A DNA stretch of 64,000 bases from Bifidobacterium asteroides (GTDB taxonomy: Bacteria > Actinomycetota > Actinomycetes > Actinomycetales > Bifidobacteriaceae): contig NZ_WKKW01000007.1 of assembly GCF_009683175.1 (NCBI RefSeq), positions 1 to 64,000 of the forward strand, read 5' to 3'. This document shows positions 9,220 to 18,535 of the stretch, in pieces. A program made the position numbers and the translations under genes. Position 1 is the first letter of the stretch. Every line of letters begins with the position of its first letter. The notes below the pieces were generated by a model that was given only the letters and a program-made list of their open reading frames with translations, searched no databases and was not told the DNA's origin.

Positions 9220-9235
9220 TTTACAACGATGTAAT
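9220..9235. promoter_or_regulatory. LacI-type operator, site 3 of the arabinan regulon
   Basis: TTTACAACGATGTAAT contains the inverted repeat TTACA-ACGA-TGTAA and shares its centre with the sites at 1524 and 4931. It lies about 58 bases upstream of the GH43-GH27 operon. Confidence 0.65.
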
Positions 9236-9276
9236 ACTGCTAGCTGGAGACCAGTACCGACACATAGGTCAGCCTG

Positions 9277-11184
9277 CTATTGGGCAGAGACAGCCGAATC
9301 CTGCCGAACCTGGTTGTCCTGTCCTGCATCATCGCCAGGCTGTGCCGATTGCGCCTGGTCGCCGTTGGCTGTGCGGATCATGGCGTACTGGGACTCATGC
9401 AGCCTGTAGTAGGCGCCCCTCTTGGCCAGAAGCTCCTGGTGGGTGCCGTGCTCCACAATCTGCCCATGATCGATGTAGAAGATCTGGTCCGCATTCTCGA
9501 TGGTGGACAGCCGGTGGGCGATGACGAAGGAGGTCCGCCCTTTGAGCAGGTGGGCCAGTCCGGCCTGGAGGGCCTCTTCGGTGCGGGTGTCGATGCTGCT
9601 GGTAGCTTCGTCCAGAATCAGGATGCGGGGGTCGGCCAGAAGAACCCTGGCAAAGGCGATCAGCTGCCGCTGACCTGCGGAGAGGGTGGAACCGCGCTCC
9701 TCGACCTTGGTGTCGTAGCCGTCGGGCAGCTCCATGATGAACTCGTGGGCATGGACGGCCTTGGCGGCCTCCTCGATCTGCTGGTCGGTGGCATCCAGGC
9801 GGCCGTAGCGGATGTTCTCGCGCACGTTGCCGGTGAAGATGAAGGTGTCCTGAAGCATGACCCCCATCTGCCGGCGCAGGGATGCCAGGGTCACGTCGCG
9901 CACGTCATGCCCGTCCACGCAGACGCTTCCCTCGCTCACGTCGTAGAAACGCGAGAGAAGGTTGACGATGGTGGTCTTCCCGGCGCCCGTGGGCCCCACC
10001 AGGGCGACCGTGCTGCCTGCCGGCACATGGAAGTCCACCAGGTTGAGGATGTTGCGGCCTCCGGGCTCGTACTTGAAGACCACGTCGTTGAAGTCCACCC
10101 TGCCCTTGACCGGCGGCAGCTCTATGGCCCCCGGGCGGTCCTCGATCTCCGGGCGGACGTCCAGGGTCTCGAAGATGCGCTCCAGGTAGGCCGAGCAGGT
10201 GATCAGCTGGTTGTAGAAGTTGCCGATGTTGATGATGGGGTTCCAGAAGTTGTTGGCATAGCCGACGAAAGCGATCAGCATGCCCGTGGTCACCTGCACG
10301 CCGCCCAGGCCGGTGATCCCCAGATAGTAGATCAGCGCGATGGTGATGGTGGAGATGTTCTGCACTCCCGGCCACATCAGGTACTGGATGTGCACGGCCC
10401 GCATCCAGGAGCTGCGAACCTGCCCCTGCTGCTCCTGGAAGGTGTGGAACTGCTCGCGCTCCCTGACGAAGGTCTGCGTGGTCTTGACGCCCGCGATGGA
10501 CTCATGGATATAGGCGTTCAGATTGCTCTGCTTGTTGGACAGGCGCTGGTAGGCCCGCCGCTGGAAGCGTTGGAGTACCAGCACATAGAGCACCAGCAAG
10601 GGCATGAGGACCAGGGACCAGAGGGTCAGTCTCCAGTCGATGACGAACATGACCACCAGGGTCAGCAGGAAGGTGAAGATGTCCGCGATCACGTTGATCA
10701 GACCCGAGCTCAGGGTATCCGAGAGGGTGTTGACGTAGTTGACCACCCTGATCAGGATCTTGCCGTGGGGCCGGGAGTCGAAGTAGGAGAAAGGCAGGGT
10801 CTGTATGTGGGTGAAGAGGTCCCGGCGCATGTCCTTGAGCATGAGCTGGCCCACCTGGGTGATGGCCACGGTCCGATAGCGCAGGAGGAGCTCGTAGACC
10901 ACGATGGCCAGCAGGAAGACCGCGCCCAGGGTGAAGAGCCGGACCGGATCCTTGGAGGGGATGACCGTGTCGATCATGGTCTTGGTCATGTAGGGAATGG
11001 CCACGGCGATGGCGCTCATGGACAGGACCGCCGCCAGGATGATCACCCCCTGGCGCAGGTAGGGCTTCAGATAGGCCCCTATGCGCTTGATGTCACCGAA
11101 GTCGATCTGCTCCTCCAGGTCCTCGTCCTCGCGGAAGGTGTTCCTGCGCGCGGTACCCGTCGAACGTTGCTTTTGCTGCTTCAT
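9277..11184 (-). CDS. ABC exporter half-transporter (heterodimer subunit B)
   Basis: The 635-residue protein has six membrane segments in the N-terminal ~330 residues (for example GVIILAAVLSMSAIAVAIPY) and one ATPase domain. The ATPase shows Walker A GPTGAGKTT, signature LSAGQ, Walker B LILDEATSSID and the switch His in IAHRLST. The signature deviates from LSGGQ. Walker B keeps the catalytic Glu, so this subunit supplies the working hydrolysis residue. A loose C-terminal tail is rich in Gln and Asp. ATG 11184 has AAGGTGA upstream. The partner gene ends 29 bases before it, so they form one operon. The type is BmrCD/TM287-288-like, exporting drugs, lipids or peptides; the cargo is unknown. Confidence 0.9.
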   Translation of the reverse strand: MKQQKQRSTGTARRNTFREDEDLEEQIDFGDIKRIGAYLKPYLRQGVIILAAVLSMSAIAVAIPYMTKTMIDTVIPSKDPVRLFTLGAVFLLAIVVYELLLRYRTVAITQVGQLMLKDMRRDLFTHIQTLPFSYFDSRPHGKILIRVVNYVNTLSDTLSSGLINVIADIFTFLLTLVVMFVIDWRLTLWSLVLMPLLVLYVLVLQRFQRRAYQRLSNKQSNLNAYIHESIAGVKTTQTFVREREQFHTFQEQQGQVRSSWMRAVHIQYLMWPGVQNISTITIALIYYLGITGLGGVQVTTGMLIAFVGYANNFWNPIINIGNFYNQLITCSAYLERIFETLDVRPEIEDRPGAIELPPVKGRVDFNDVVFKYEPGGRNILNLVDFHVPAGSTVALVGPTGAGKTTIVNLLSRFYDVSEGSVCVDGHDVRDVTLASLRRQMGVMLQDTFIFTGNVRENIRYGRLDATDQQIEEAAKAVHAHEFIMELPDGYDTKVEERGSTLSAGQRQLIAFARVLLADPRILILDEATSSIDTRTEEALQAGLAHLLKGRTSFVIAHRLSTIENADQIFYIDHGQIVEHGTHQELLAKRGAYYRLHESQYAMIRTANGDQAQSAQPGDDAGQDNQVRQDSAVSAQ

Positions 11185-11213
11185 CGTCTCACCTTGCCAA
11201 GCCTGCTGATGTG

Positions 11214-13052
11214 TCAGAATCCCGCTGACTGCCCGGATTGCAGCCCAAGCTGCTTGCGGTAGATCCGGTAGTAGCGGCCGTGGGCATGGACCAGATCCTC
11301 ATGGGACCCGCGCTCTACGATCCTGCCGTGGTCCAGGACCAGGATCAGGTCGGAATCCTTGATGGAGGAGATTCTATGGGCGATGGTGACCATGGTCCTG
11401 GTGCCCTCCATCTCCTGCAGATGCCGCTGGATGGTGGCCTCGGTCTCCATGTCGACGGCCGATGTGGTGTCGTCCATGATCAGGATGGCCGGGTCGTCAG
11501 CCAGGGCCCGGGCCAGGCTGAGCCGCTGCTTCTGGCCACCCGACAGGCCAACTCCGCGCTCGCCCACCACGGTGTCATAGCCCTCGGGCATCCGGTTGAT
11601 GAAGGAGTCGGCTCCGGCCATGGAGGCCATGGTCCTGACGTACTGCTCGTCGTCGCGGTGGGCCCCGAAGGCGATATTGTCGCCGATGGTGTCCGAGAAG
11701 AGGAAGGTGTCCTGGGCCACGATGTTGACCTGCCGCCGCAGCAGGTCCAGGGGCCACTGCCTGGCGTCGATCCCGTCGATGAGCACATGGCCCACGGTTG
11801 GGTCGTAGAAGCGAGCCACCAGGCTGACCAGGGTGGACTTGCCCGAGCCGGTCTCCCCCAGTATGCCCAGCCGGGTGCCGGCCGCCACATGGAAGTCGAT
11901 GTCCTTGAGGATGGGGGTCTCCGGGTCGTCAGGGAAGGCGAAACTGACATGGTCGAAGCGGATGTCCCCGCGAATCCTGACCGGATCACCTGTCTGCTCG
12001 CCGTTGACCTTGGCACGGACCGTGGCCGCCTGGACCACGCCGGCCTGGGCGTTCTTGCGCTCGACGATTCTGGGTTCGGCCGTCAGCAGCCGACGGATCT
12101 TGACGCAGGAGGCGTTGAAGCGCTCCACATCGTTGATCAGCCAGCCGGACTGGCGCACCGGGCCGTCAATCATCCACAGGAAGCTGTTGAAGGAGACCAG
12201 GGCGCCCAGGGTCATCTGCTGGCGGATGACCAGCCAGCCGCCCAGGATCAGGGTGATCAGCTGGAGCATGTAGGAGCAGCCGTCCAGCCAGGGCATGTAA
12301 GTGCGGCTGTTGCGGGCGGAGTCCATGTTGCGCTGCATGTAGTCATCGTTGTGCCGATCGAACTTCTCGGTCTCATAAGGCTCGCGGACGAAGGCCTTGA
12401 CCACTCGGTTGCCCTCGATGTTCTCCTCGACCATGGAATTGAGTGATGCCAGCGAGTTGCGGATGGCGTAGAAGAGCGGGTGGGCGTGCTTGGAGAGCTG
12501 CCAGGTGAAGTAGAAGAGGAATGGGGTCACAGCCAGCAGGGCCAGGGCCAGCCGCCATTCGATGGTGAACATGACGGCCAGGGACCCGGCAAAGAGGCAG
12601 ACGGCATCCAGGATGTTGTAGGAGACCCAGGAGACGAAGTGACGGATGGCATCGGTGTCCGAGGTCATCCGGCTCATGATGTCGCCATTGCGGGTGTGGT
12701 TGAAGTAGGTGAAGTCCATGTCGTGGAGCTTTTCGTACTCGTCGCTGACCAGTCGATAGATGGTGTTCTGGCCGAAACGCTCCATGAACATCTGATAGCC
12801 ATAGCGGCAGATGCTACGACCAAGGGTGACGGCTATCATGGCGAAACAAAGCTTGGGCAGCCGATCCTCATGCCCCTGGCCAATGACCTGATCCACGATC
12901 ATGCCTGCCAAAATGGGCATAAGCATGACCAGGACCTTATCCCCCGCAAAGAGCACGAGGGCGGCGGCGATTCTACCGGCGTCCGGCCTGCAGTAGGGGA
13001 GGATCCATCGAAGGTTGTTGCTGTGCTGATTCTTCGCAGAATCGACGTACAT
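11214..13052 (-). CDS. ABC exporter half-transporter (heterodimer subunit A, degenerate Walker B)
   Basis: The 612-residue protein has a six-helix export domain followed by an ATPase with Walker A GETGSGKST and signature LSGGQ. The Walker B, ILIMDDTTSAVD, has Asp replacing the catalytic Glu. The switch region is IAHRISS. A degenerate Walker B here opposite a modified signature (LSAGQ) in the partner is the pattern of asymmetric heterodimeric exporters with one non-canonical ATP site. It is the first gene of the operon; GAGGGTG lies seven bases before ATG 13052. It sits between sugar loci but has no sugar-importer traits, and I see no regulator attached to it. Confidence 0.9.
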   Translation of the reverse strand: MYVDSAKNQHSNNLRWILPYCRPDAGRIAAALVLFAGDKVLVMLMPILAGMIVDQVIGQGHEDRLPKLCFAMIAVTLGRSICRYGYQMFMERFGQNTIYRLVSDEYEKLHDMDFTYFNHTRNGDIMSRMTSDTDAIRHFVSWVSYNILDAVCLFAGSLAVMFTIEWRLALALLAVTPFLFYFTWQLSKHAHPLFYAIRNSLASLNSMVEENIEGNRVVKAFVREPYETEKFDRHNDDYMQRNMDSARNSRTYMPWLDGCSYMLQLITLILGGWLVIRQQMTLGALVSFNSFLWMIDGPVRQSGWLINDVERFNASCVKIRRLLTAEPRIVERKNAQAGVVQAATVRAKVNGEQTGDPVRIRGDIRFDHVSFAFPDDPETPILKDIDFHVAAGTRLGILGETGSGKSTLVSLVARFYDPTVGHVLIDGIDARQWPLDLLRRQVNIVAQDTFLFSDTIGDNIAFGAHRDDEQYVRTMASMAGADSFINRMPEGYDTVVGERGVGLSGGQKQRLSLARALADDPAILIMDDTTSAVDMETEATIQRHLQEMEGTRTMVTIAHRISSIKDSDLILVLDHGRIVERGSHEDLVHAHGRYYRIYRKQLGLQSGQSAGF

Positions 13053-13278
13053 TGGAGGACACCCTCACGTTCCCTGTTGAGCTTCTCTGATCTGGTCTCT
13101 TCTCATTGCCGTGACCGTCCGGGAGAGTGACTGACCGATGGTGACGCCCGGCTGTGTTCCTCGCCTCTGCAACGCCGCGCGTGTCCGCCCTGGATTCGTC
13201 AAGCGTTGCCTATTCTATTGGAGCCTGAATCAGATGCAACCCCGGATCCCAGGCGTGTCTAGACCCGGAATCCGGAGT

Positions 13279-16200
13279 TCATATGTGACGCGGATGCCCC
13301 TGAACCAGAAGGTCCAGTTCGGGTCCTGACAAGCGCTTCAGATTGACACCGTCTGCTGTTACAGCGACCTGGAACCTGGTGCCACGCACTTCCAACTCAT
13401 AGGTCAGCGAGCGCCAGGACGAAGGCAGGCGGGGATCGATATTCAGCCCGGTTCCGCCGGTGTCGCGCAGGCCTCCAAAGCCGCAGACCAGGCTGGACCA
13501 GACGCCTCCGCATGCGGCCAGGTGGATGCCATCGGTTGTATTGGCATGCAGGTCGTCCACGTCCGTAAACAAGGACCGACGGAAGTACTGCATGGCCAGC
13601 TGTTCATGCCCCACCTCGGCGGCGAGGATGGACTGGGAGGCTGCAGACAGGGTCGAATCCCCGGTGGTCAGCGGATCGTAGTAGTCGAAGTCAGCCAACT
13701 TCTGTTCCGGAGTGAACCAGGAGCTGAGCAGGTAGAGGGCCATGACCACGTCGGTCTGCTTGAGCACCTTGTGCCGGTAAATGACCAGTGGATGGTAGTG
13801 CAGCAGCAGGGGCCTGGCCGTGAACCGGTCGAAGTGCCAGCGGGGGCGTTGCATGAACTGGGCGTCCTGGGCATGGACCCCCTCCTGATCGTCGAAGGGG
13901 ACAAACATGGCCTCAGCCGCGCTGGACCACTTGTCGGCCTCAGCGTCGTCGAAATGCAGCCTTTCGCGTATGGTGCCGATCAGGTCTGGATGCTTCTCAC
14001 GCAAGTGCTGATAGGCCTTGTAAGCGGCCAGAAGGTTGAAACGGGCCATCTGGTTGGTGTAGAGGTTGTCGTCAACCAGGACCGTGTATTCGTCGGGGCC
14101 GGTCACACAGTGGATGTGGAAGCGGCCGTCCTCCTTGTAGCGCCCCAGGCTCATCCAGAGACGGGCCGTCTCCACCAGGATGTCGATGCCCTCGGCCTGC
14201 AGGAAGTCTTCATCGCCGGTGACCTGTACATACTGGGCCACCGCGTAGGCAATGTCGGCATCGATGTGGTACTGGGCCGTGCCCGTGGGGAAGTAGGCTG
14301 AGGCCTCCTCGCCGTCGATGGTCCTCCAGGGGAAGAGGGCGCCATTCAGGTTGAGTGTGCAGGCCCTGCGCCTGGCGGCGGGGAGCATCATGTAGCGGTA
14401 GTGAAGGACGGCTCTTGCCCGAGCAGGTGCCGAATAAATCAGGAAGGGGAGAATGTAGATCTCGGTGTCCCAGAAGTAGTGGCCGCTGTAGCCGGATCCG
14501 CTCAGGCCCTTGGCACCCACACCGTTCTCGATCTGGGCCGTGGACTGGGCCAGCTGGAAGAGTTCCCACCGCACCATCTGCTGGGTACGACCCCCATCGT
14601 CGGCCTGGATGCGGATATCCTGACGCTCCCAGAACTGATCCAGCCATTCCCTTTGGCGCTTCTCCAGCTCATCCAGAGAAAGAGTACTGACCTCCTCCAG
14701 CCTATCGCGGCAGTCCTCGACCAGATTCCTGGTCCCCTCGCCCCGCGTCTGCACGACCAGACCGTTGCCGCTGGTGCCGGCCGGAAGAATGGGGTGGCTG
14801 CGGTAGACGGCATAACGGACCAGACGGGTGGAACCGCCCTTGGGCACATCCATGCGCCAGCCCGATCCCTCGACAGGTCGGCCGTCCCTGAACTGCCGGA
14901 CACCCAGGGCCAGGCTGAGCCGTGAATTATTGCAACGGAAGACCCTGCAATCCGCACTCAGTTCGCCATAGACTGCATTGTCCAGCACCTCGTGGATTCC
15001 GCACCCGTCCACAAAGTTCGACTTGCGGGGGTCGCTGGAGTTGACATGGCGGGGGTTGTCGACATTGACCGGACCCTCGACCACCACAGCCATGTCCCGG
15101 TCGGGCGACTCAACGGTAAGCGTGCAGACGCTCAGACTGCGGTCATACAGGCAGACCATGCGGGTGAGCACGGTCTTCAGGTGGATGCCATGGCCCAGAT
15201 CATACAGATTGGTGGTGGTCGCGATTCCGGTTCGGAAGTCCAGGCGCTGAGTGGTCTTCTCCGGCCTACCCAGAGGTAGCCCCTCCACCTTGATGGTGAA
15301 GTCCGAAGCATCGGGCACCCCCTGGATCAACTGGCCCACCTTGGCATATCCGTAGGCGCTTTCGGGATGGGCTATCCGGAAGGTGTCATGGAAACCGCTC
15401 AGGAAGGTGCCGTTGCCCAGGCAGCGTTCCCCGCCACCTTCGCCCCTGACACCGACGGAGCCGTTGGTGACCGAGAAGACCGTGGCACTGACCGCATCGG
15501 GCCGACCGACCTCGCTGAACCCCCAGTCCTCCACAGGGAAGCGATCCTCATCCAGACCGGGGTCCTCCCCCTGCCCACGCTCGCTGGCATCATCGTCGAT
15601 CAGTTCGATCAGTTGGTCCACCACCAGGTCCGCACCCGCCTTGAGCAACTGCTCACGGCCGGCGCCCCTGTCCACGCCCACAACCAGGCCGAACCTGCCC
15701 GCGTGACCGGCGGCCACGCCAGAGAGGGCGTCCTCGACCACAACAGCATCCTCATTGCGCAGGCCCAGCACCTTGGCCGCATAAGCGTATGTGTCCGGGG
15801 CCGGCTTGCCCTGAAGACCCATCTCGTCCTTGAGGTTGCCATCCACCACGGTGTCGAAGTATCCGGCGATTCCAGCGGCCTTGAGGACCTGGGCCGTGTT
15901 GCGCGAACTGGACACCACGGCCAGACGCTTCTTGTCGGCGCGCAGGTGCCTGAGCAGATCCACCGTGTCCGGGTAGGGATCAATGCCCTTCTGCTTCAGC
16001 ATCCGCTCAAAGGTCATGTTCTTGCGATTGCCGTATCCGCAGACGGTGTCCAGCTGCGGATCGTCATTGGGGCTGCCCCAGTCCAATTCGATACCCCTGC
16101 TGCGCAACAGGGCATCGACACCGTCATAGCGGGGGCGACCATCCACGTAAGCGTAGTAGTCCTGCTCCGTGTAGGCCGGGACGTTTGCAGGCAGGACCTG

Positions 16201-16299
16201 ATCGAACAACGCCTTCCAGGCGGCCTTGTGCAGGATGGTCGTGGGCACCAGTACCCCATCCAGATCGAAGAGCACACAGGCGAATTGGGCAACCTTCAT
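13279..16299 (-). CDS. Beta-phosphoglucomutase (HAD) fused to GH65 disaccharide phosphorylase
   Basis: This 1006-residue fusion begins with a HAD domain (about 1-235: FDLDGVLVPT nucleophile motif, VSSSRNT, and VVEDALSGVAAG). A linker leads to a full GH65 protein (about 250-1000). The GH65 part shows the N-terminal super-sandwich, GHYFWDTEIYILPFL in the (alpha/alpha)6 barrel, the catalytic Glu in VTGPDEYTVLVDDN, and the phosphate-site region TTDGIHLAACGGVWS. GH65 enzymes split trehalose, maltose, kojibiose or nigerose with phosphate to give beta-glucose-1-phosphate. The fused mutase would turn that directly into glucose-6-phosphate for central metabolism. The substrate cannot be assigned from sequence alone. 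ATG 16299 follows AGGATGAG. It is monocistronic and lies downstream of metG and its terminator. Confidence 0.9.
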   Translation of the reverse strand: MKVAQFACVLFDLDGVLVPTTILHKAAWKALFDQVLPANVPAYTEQDYYAYVDGRPRYDGVDALLRSRGIELDWGSPNDDPQLDTVCGYGNRKNMTFERMLKQKGIDPYPDTVDLLRHLRADKKRLAVVSSSRNTAQVLKAAGIAGYFDTVVDGNLKDEMGLQGKPAPDTYAYAAKVLGLRNEDAVVVEDALSGVAAGHAGRFGLVVGVDRGAGREQLLKAGADLVVDQLIELIDDDASERGQGEDPGLDEDRFPVEDWGFSEVGRPDAVSATVFSVTNGSVGVRGEGGGERCLGNGTFLSGFHDTFRIAHPESAYGYAKVGQLIQGVPDASDFTIKVEGLPLGRPEKTTQRLDFRTGIATTTNLYDLGHGIHLKTVLTRMVCLYDRSLSVCTLTVESPDRDMAVVVEGPVNVDNPRHVNSSDPRKSNFVDGCGIHEVLDNAVYGELSADCRVFRCNNSRLSLALGVRQFRDGRPVEGSGWRMDVPKGGSTRLVRYAVYRSHPILPAGTSGNGLVVQTRGEGTRNLVEDCRDRLEEVSTLSLDELEKRQREWLDQFWERQDIRIQADDGGRTQQMVRWELFQLAQSTAQIENGVGAKGLSGSGYSGHYFWDTEIYILPFLIYSAPARARAVLHYRYMMLPAARRRACTLNLNGALFPWRTIDGEEASAYFPTGTAQYHIDADIAYAVAQYVQVTGDEDFLQAEGIDILVETARLWMSLGRYKEDGRFHIHCVTGPDEYTVLVDDNLYTNQMARFNLLAAYKAYQHLREKHPDLIGTIRERLHFDDAEADKWSSAAEAMFVPFDDQEGVHAQDAQFMQRPRWHFDRFTARPLLLHYHPLVIYRHKVLKQTDVVMALYLLSSWFTPEQKLADFDYYDPLTTGDSTLSAASQSILAAEVGHEQLAMQYFRRSLFTDVDDLHANTTDGIHLAACGGVWSSLVCGFGGLRDTGGTGLNIDPRLPSSWRSLTYELEVRGTRFQVAVTADGVNLKRLSGPELDLLVQGHPRHI

Positions 16300-16335
16300 G
16301 GTTACTCATCCTATGGGTCTTCCATGACGAAAGAA

Positions 16336-16360
16336 CCCGGCGGTTCGAAGAACCGCCGGG
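16336..16360 (-). terminator. Rho-independent terminator downstream of metG
   Basis: An 11-bp perfect stem (CCCGGCGGTTC / GAACCGCCGGG) with a three-base loop is followed on the minus strand by a T-rich run (TTCTTTC). It lies about 165 bases after the metG stop and just before the HAD-GH65 gene. Confidence 0.75.
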
Positions 16361-16524
16361 CGAGAAGAGAGAGAAGAAGGGGTTCAGTTATCGGGGCCGC
16401 ATGACCCCCATCGGCCAGTACCTCAACCGACAGAACAAATATAACCAGCGCTACCTTGGAGGAAGTGCCCGAAAACCTCAAAGTTCTCTGTGAATCACAA
16501 AAGCCGTCCCGGGCGCGTCGACCG

Positions 16525-18396
16525 TTACTTGCCTTGGTCGCCCAGTTTGGCCTGCTCAGCCTCGAATCTGGCACGCTCCTTGGCCTTGCGGCGGTCCAGC
16601 TGCTCCTGGAAGCGGTCCAGCTCCTCCTGCACGGCTTCCTTGGGAATACGCGGGAAGATGGGTGTGGGCTGATCGATCGGCGTACCATCCCTGAGGGGCT
16701 CGCGCGTCCAAGGATGGACCGTCTCCCCCAGCCGGTAGTCGCCGGTGATGATGGGATAGTGGAAGTCGGACCGATCCAGATCGTCAACCTCCTCGACATG
16801 AGGCAAGGGCGAGAAGGTGCCCTTGCCGCCCATGGTCTCCCAGACCCGCTGAGAGGCATGGGGCAGGAAGGGGGCCAGCATGATGTTGGCGTCCAGTACA
16901 GCCTGGGCGGCGGTATGCAGGACGGCAGCCAGACGATTCCGGTCGTCCTTAATTTTCCAAGGCTCCTGGGCAGAGATGTACTTGTTTATATCGCCCACCA
17001 GGGCCATGGCCTCGACCAGGGCGGCCTTCTGACGATGATGCTCAATCAGCGATCCCACGGTATCGAAGGCCTGCAGGCTGCGGTCCAGCAGGGCATTGTC
17101 CTCCTCGGTCAGCCAGTCCTCCTCGATGTGGGGGATGCTGCCGAAGTCCTTGTTGAGCAGGTTGGCCACGCGATTGACCAGGTTGCCCCATGAGGCGGCC
17201 AGCTCCTCGTTGTTGTGCCGGACGAACTCCGCCCAGGTGAAGTCCGAGTCCGAAGTCTCCGGTCCGGCGATGGAAATGTAGTAGCGGACCGCATCGACCG
17301 GATAGCGTGCCAGGATGTCCTTGACGTAGATGACGATGCCCCTGGAGGAGCTGAACTTCTTGCCCTCCATGGTCATGAACTCGCTGGCCACCACCTGCTC
17401 AGGCAGATTGAGCTCGCCGTAGGGGCCCGGCTGTCCACCCTTGGATCCCTGGCCGTTGTATGCCAGAATCTCCGAGGGCCAGATCTGCGAATGGAAGGTG
17501 ATGTTGTCCTTGCCCATGAAGTAGTAGCCAAGAGCCTTGGGGTCATTCCACCACTTGCGCCAGGCCTCGGGATCGCCCTGGCGGCGGGCCCATTCGATGG
17601 ATGCCGACAGGTAGCCGATGACGGCGTCGAACCAGACGTAAAGCTTCTTGTTGGGGTCGTCGACCCAGCCATCCACAGGCACGGGAATCCCCCAGTCGAT
17701 ATCGCGTGTAATAGCCCGCGGCTTGACCTCCTTGAAGAGCCCCAGGGAGAAGTTGAGCACATTGCTGCGCCAGCCCTTCCTGGTCTTCAGCCAGGCCAGG
17801 TTGGCCTCGGCCAGAGCGGGAAGATCAAGGAAGAAGTGCTTTGACTCCTCAAAGCGAGGGGTCTCCCCATTAATCTTGGACACAGGGTTGATCAGCTCGT
17901 CCGGATCCAGCTCGTTGCCGCAGTTGTCGCACTGGTCGCCGCGAGCGCCATCAGCGCCACAGATGGGGCAGGTACCCTCGATATAACGGTCCGGCAGGGT
18001 CCGGCCCGTGGAAGGCGAGATGGCCACCTTCTGCTGTCCCTCATAGATGTAACCATTGGCCCGGCACTGGCGGAAAAGCTCCTGCACCACCTTCTCGTGA
18101 TTGCCGGTCGTGGTCCTGGTGAAGAGGTCGTAGCTGAGCCCCAGATCGCACAAATCCTTGACAATGACCCGGTTGTAGCGGTCAGCGATCTCCTGAGGCC
18201 CCACTCCTTCGGCGTCAGCCTCAACCAGGATGGGAGTGCCATGCTCGTCGGTCCCCGAAACCATAAGGACATCATTGCCCTTCATGCGTTCGTAGCGTGC
18301 ATAGACGTCCGAGGGGACGCCGAACCCAGCGACGTGGCCGATGTGACGGGGCCCATTCGCGTAGGGCCAGGCGACGGAAACAAGGATATGACTCAT
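16525..18396 (-). CDS. metG: Methionine-tRNA ligase
   Basis: This 623-residue class I aminoacyl-tRNA synthetase charges tRNA-Met in the cytoplasm. It shows the HIGH motif ([10 protein letters not shown]), a four-cysteine zinc knuckle ([18 protein letters not shown] at about 150) and the KMSKS equivalent KFSSSRG. An anticodon-binding helical domain follows, and the tail is charged and coiled-coil-like, rich in Glu, Lys and Arg. There is no C-terminal EMAP/Arc1p-like dimerisation domain. The length is normal for the actinobacterial type. The neighbours rsmI and the protein mannosyltransferase are frequent companions in actinobacteria. Confidence 0.98.
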   Translation of the reverse strand: MSHILVSVAWPYANGPRHIGHVAGFGVPSDVYARYERMKGNDVLMVSGTDEHGTPILVEADAEGVGPQEIADRYNRVIVKDLCDLGLSYDLFTRTTTGNHEKVVQELFRQCRANGYIYEGQQKVAISPSTGRTLPDRYIEGTCPICGADGARGDQCDNCGNELDPDELINPVSKINGETPRFEESKHFFLDLPALAEANLAWLKTRKGWRSNVLNFSLGLFKEVKPRAITRDIDWGIPVPVDGWVDDPNKKLYVWFDAVIGYLSASIEWARRQGDPEAWRKWWNDPKALGYYFMGKDNITFHSQIWPSEILAYNGQGSKGGQPGPYGELNLPEQVVASEFMTMEGKKFSSSRGIVIYVKDILARYPVDAVRYYISIAGPETSDSDFTWAEFVRHNNEELAASWGNLVNRVANLLNKDFGSIPHIEEDWLTEEDNALLDRSLQAFDTVGSLIEHHRQKAALVEAMALVGDINKYISAQEPWKIKDDRNRLAAVLHTAAQAVLDANIMLAPFLPHASQRVWETMGGKGTFSPLPHVEEVDDLDRSDFHYPIITGDYRLGETVHPWTREPLRDGTPIDQPTPIFPRIPKEAVQEELDRFQEQLDRRKAKERARFEAEQAKLGDQGK

Positions 18397-18535
18397 ACCA
18401 GCAAGATTATCGACTCAGGCCTACAATCCCCCCGCTCGTCCACAGGACCGCTGCCGAGCAAGCGAATTATCCACAAATGCACAAATTTTGGCCCTCCCTC
18501 AGGCAAACCCGGGCACGACCATTTACAGTCGAACC

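Noticed and set aside
9280-11262. 660-codon open frame on the plus strand opposite the ABC exporter gene
   Set aside because: It mirrors the codon pattern of a strongly supported ABC gene; its peptide is Asp/His/Gly/Val-rich with no motif, as expected from antisense of GC-rich coding DNA.
13215-13275. Imperfect CCGGAT/ATCCGG inverted repeat downstream of the GH65 gene
   Set aside because: Mismatches, a long loop and no U run on either strand; not a convincing terminator or operator.
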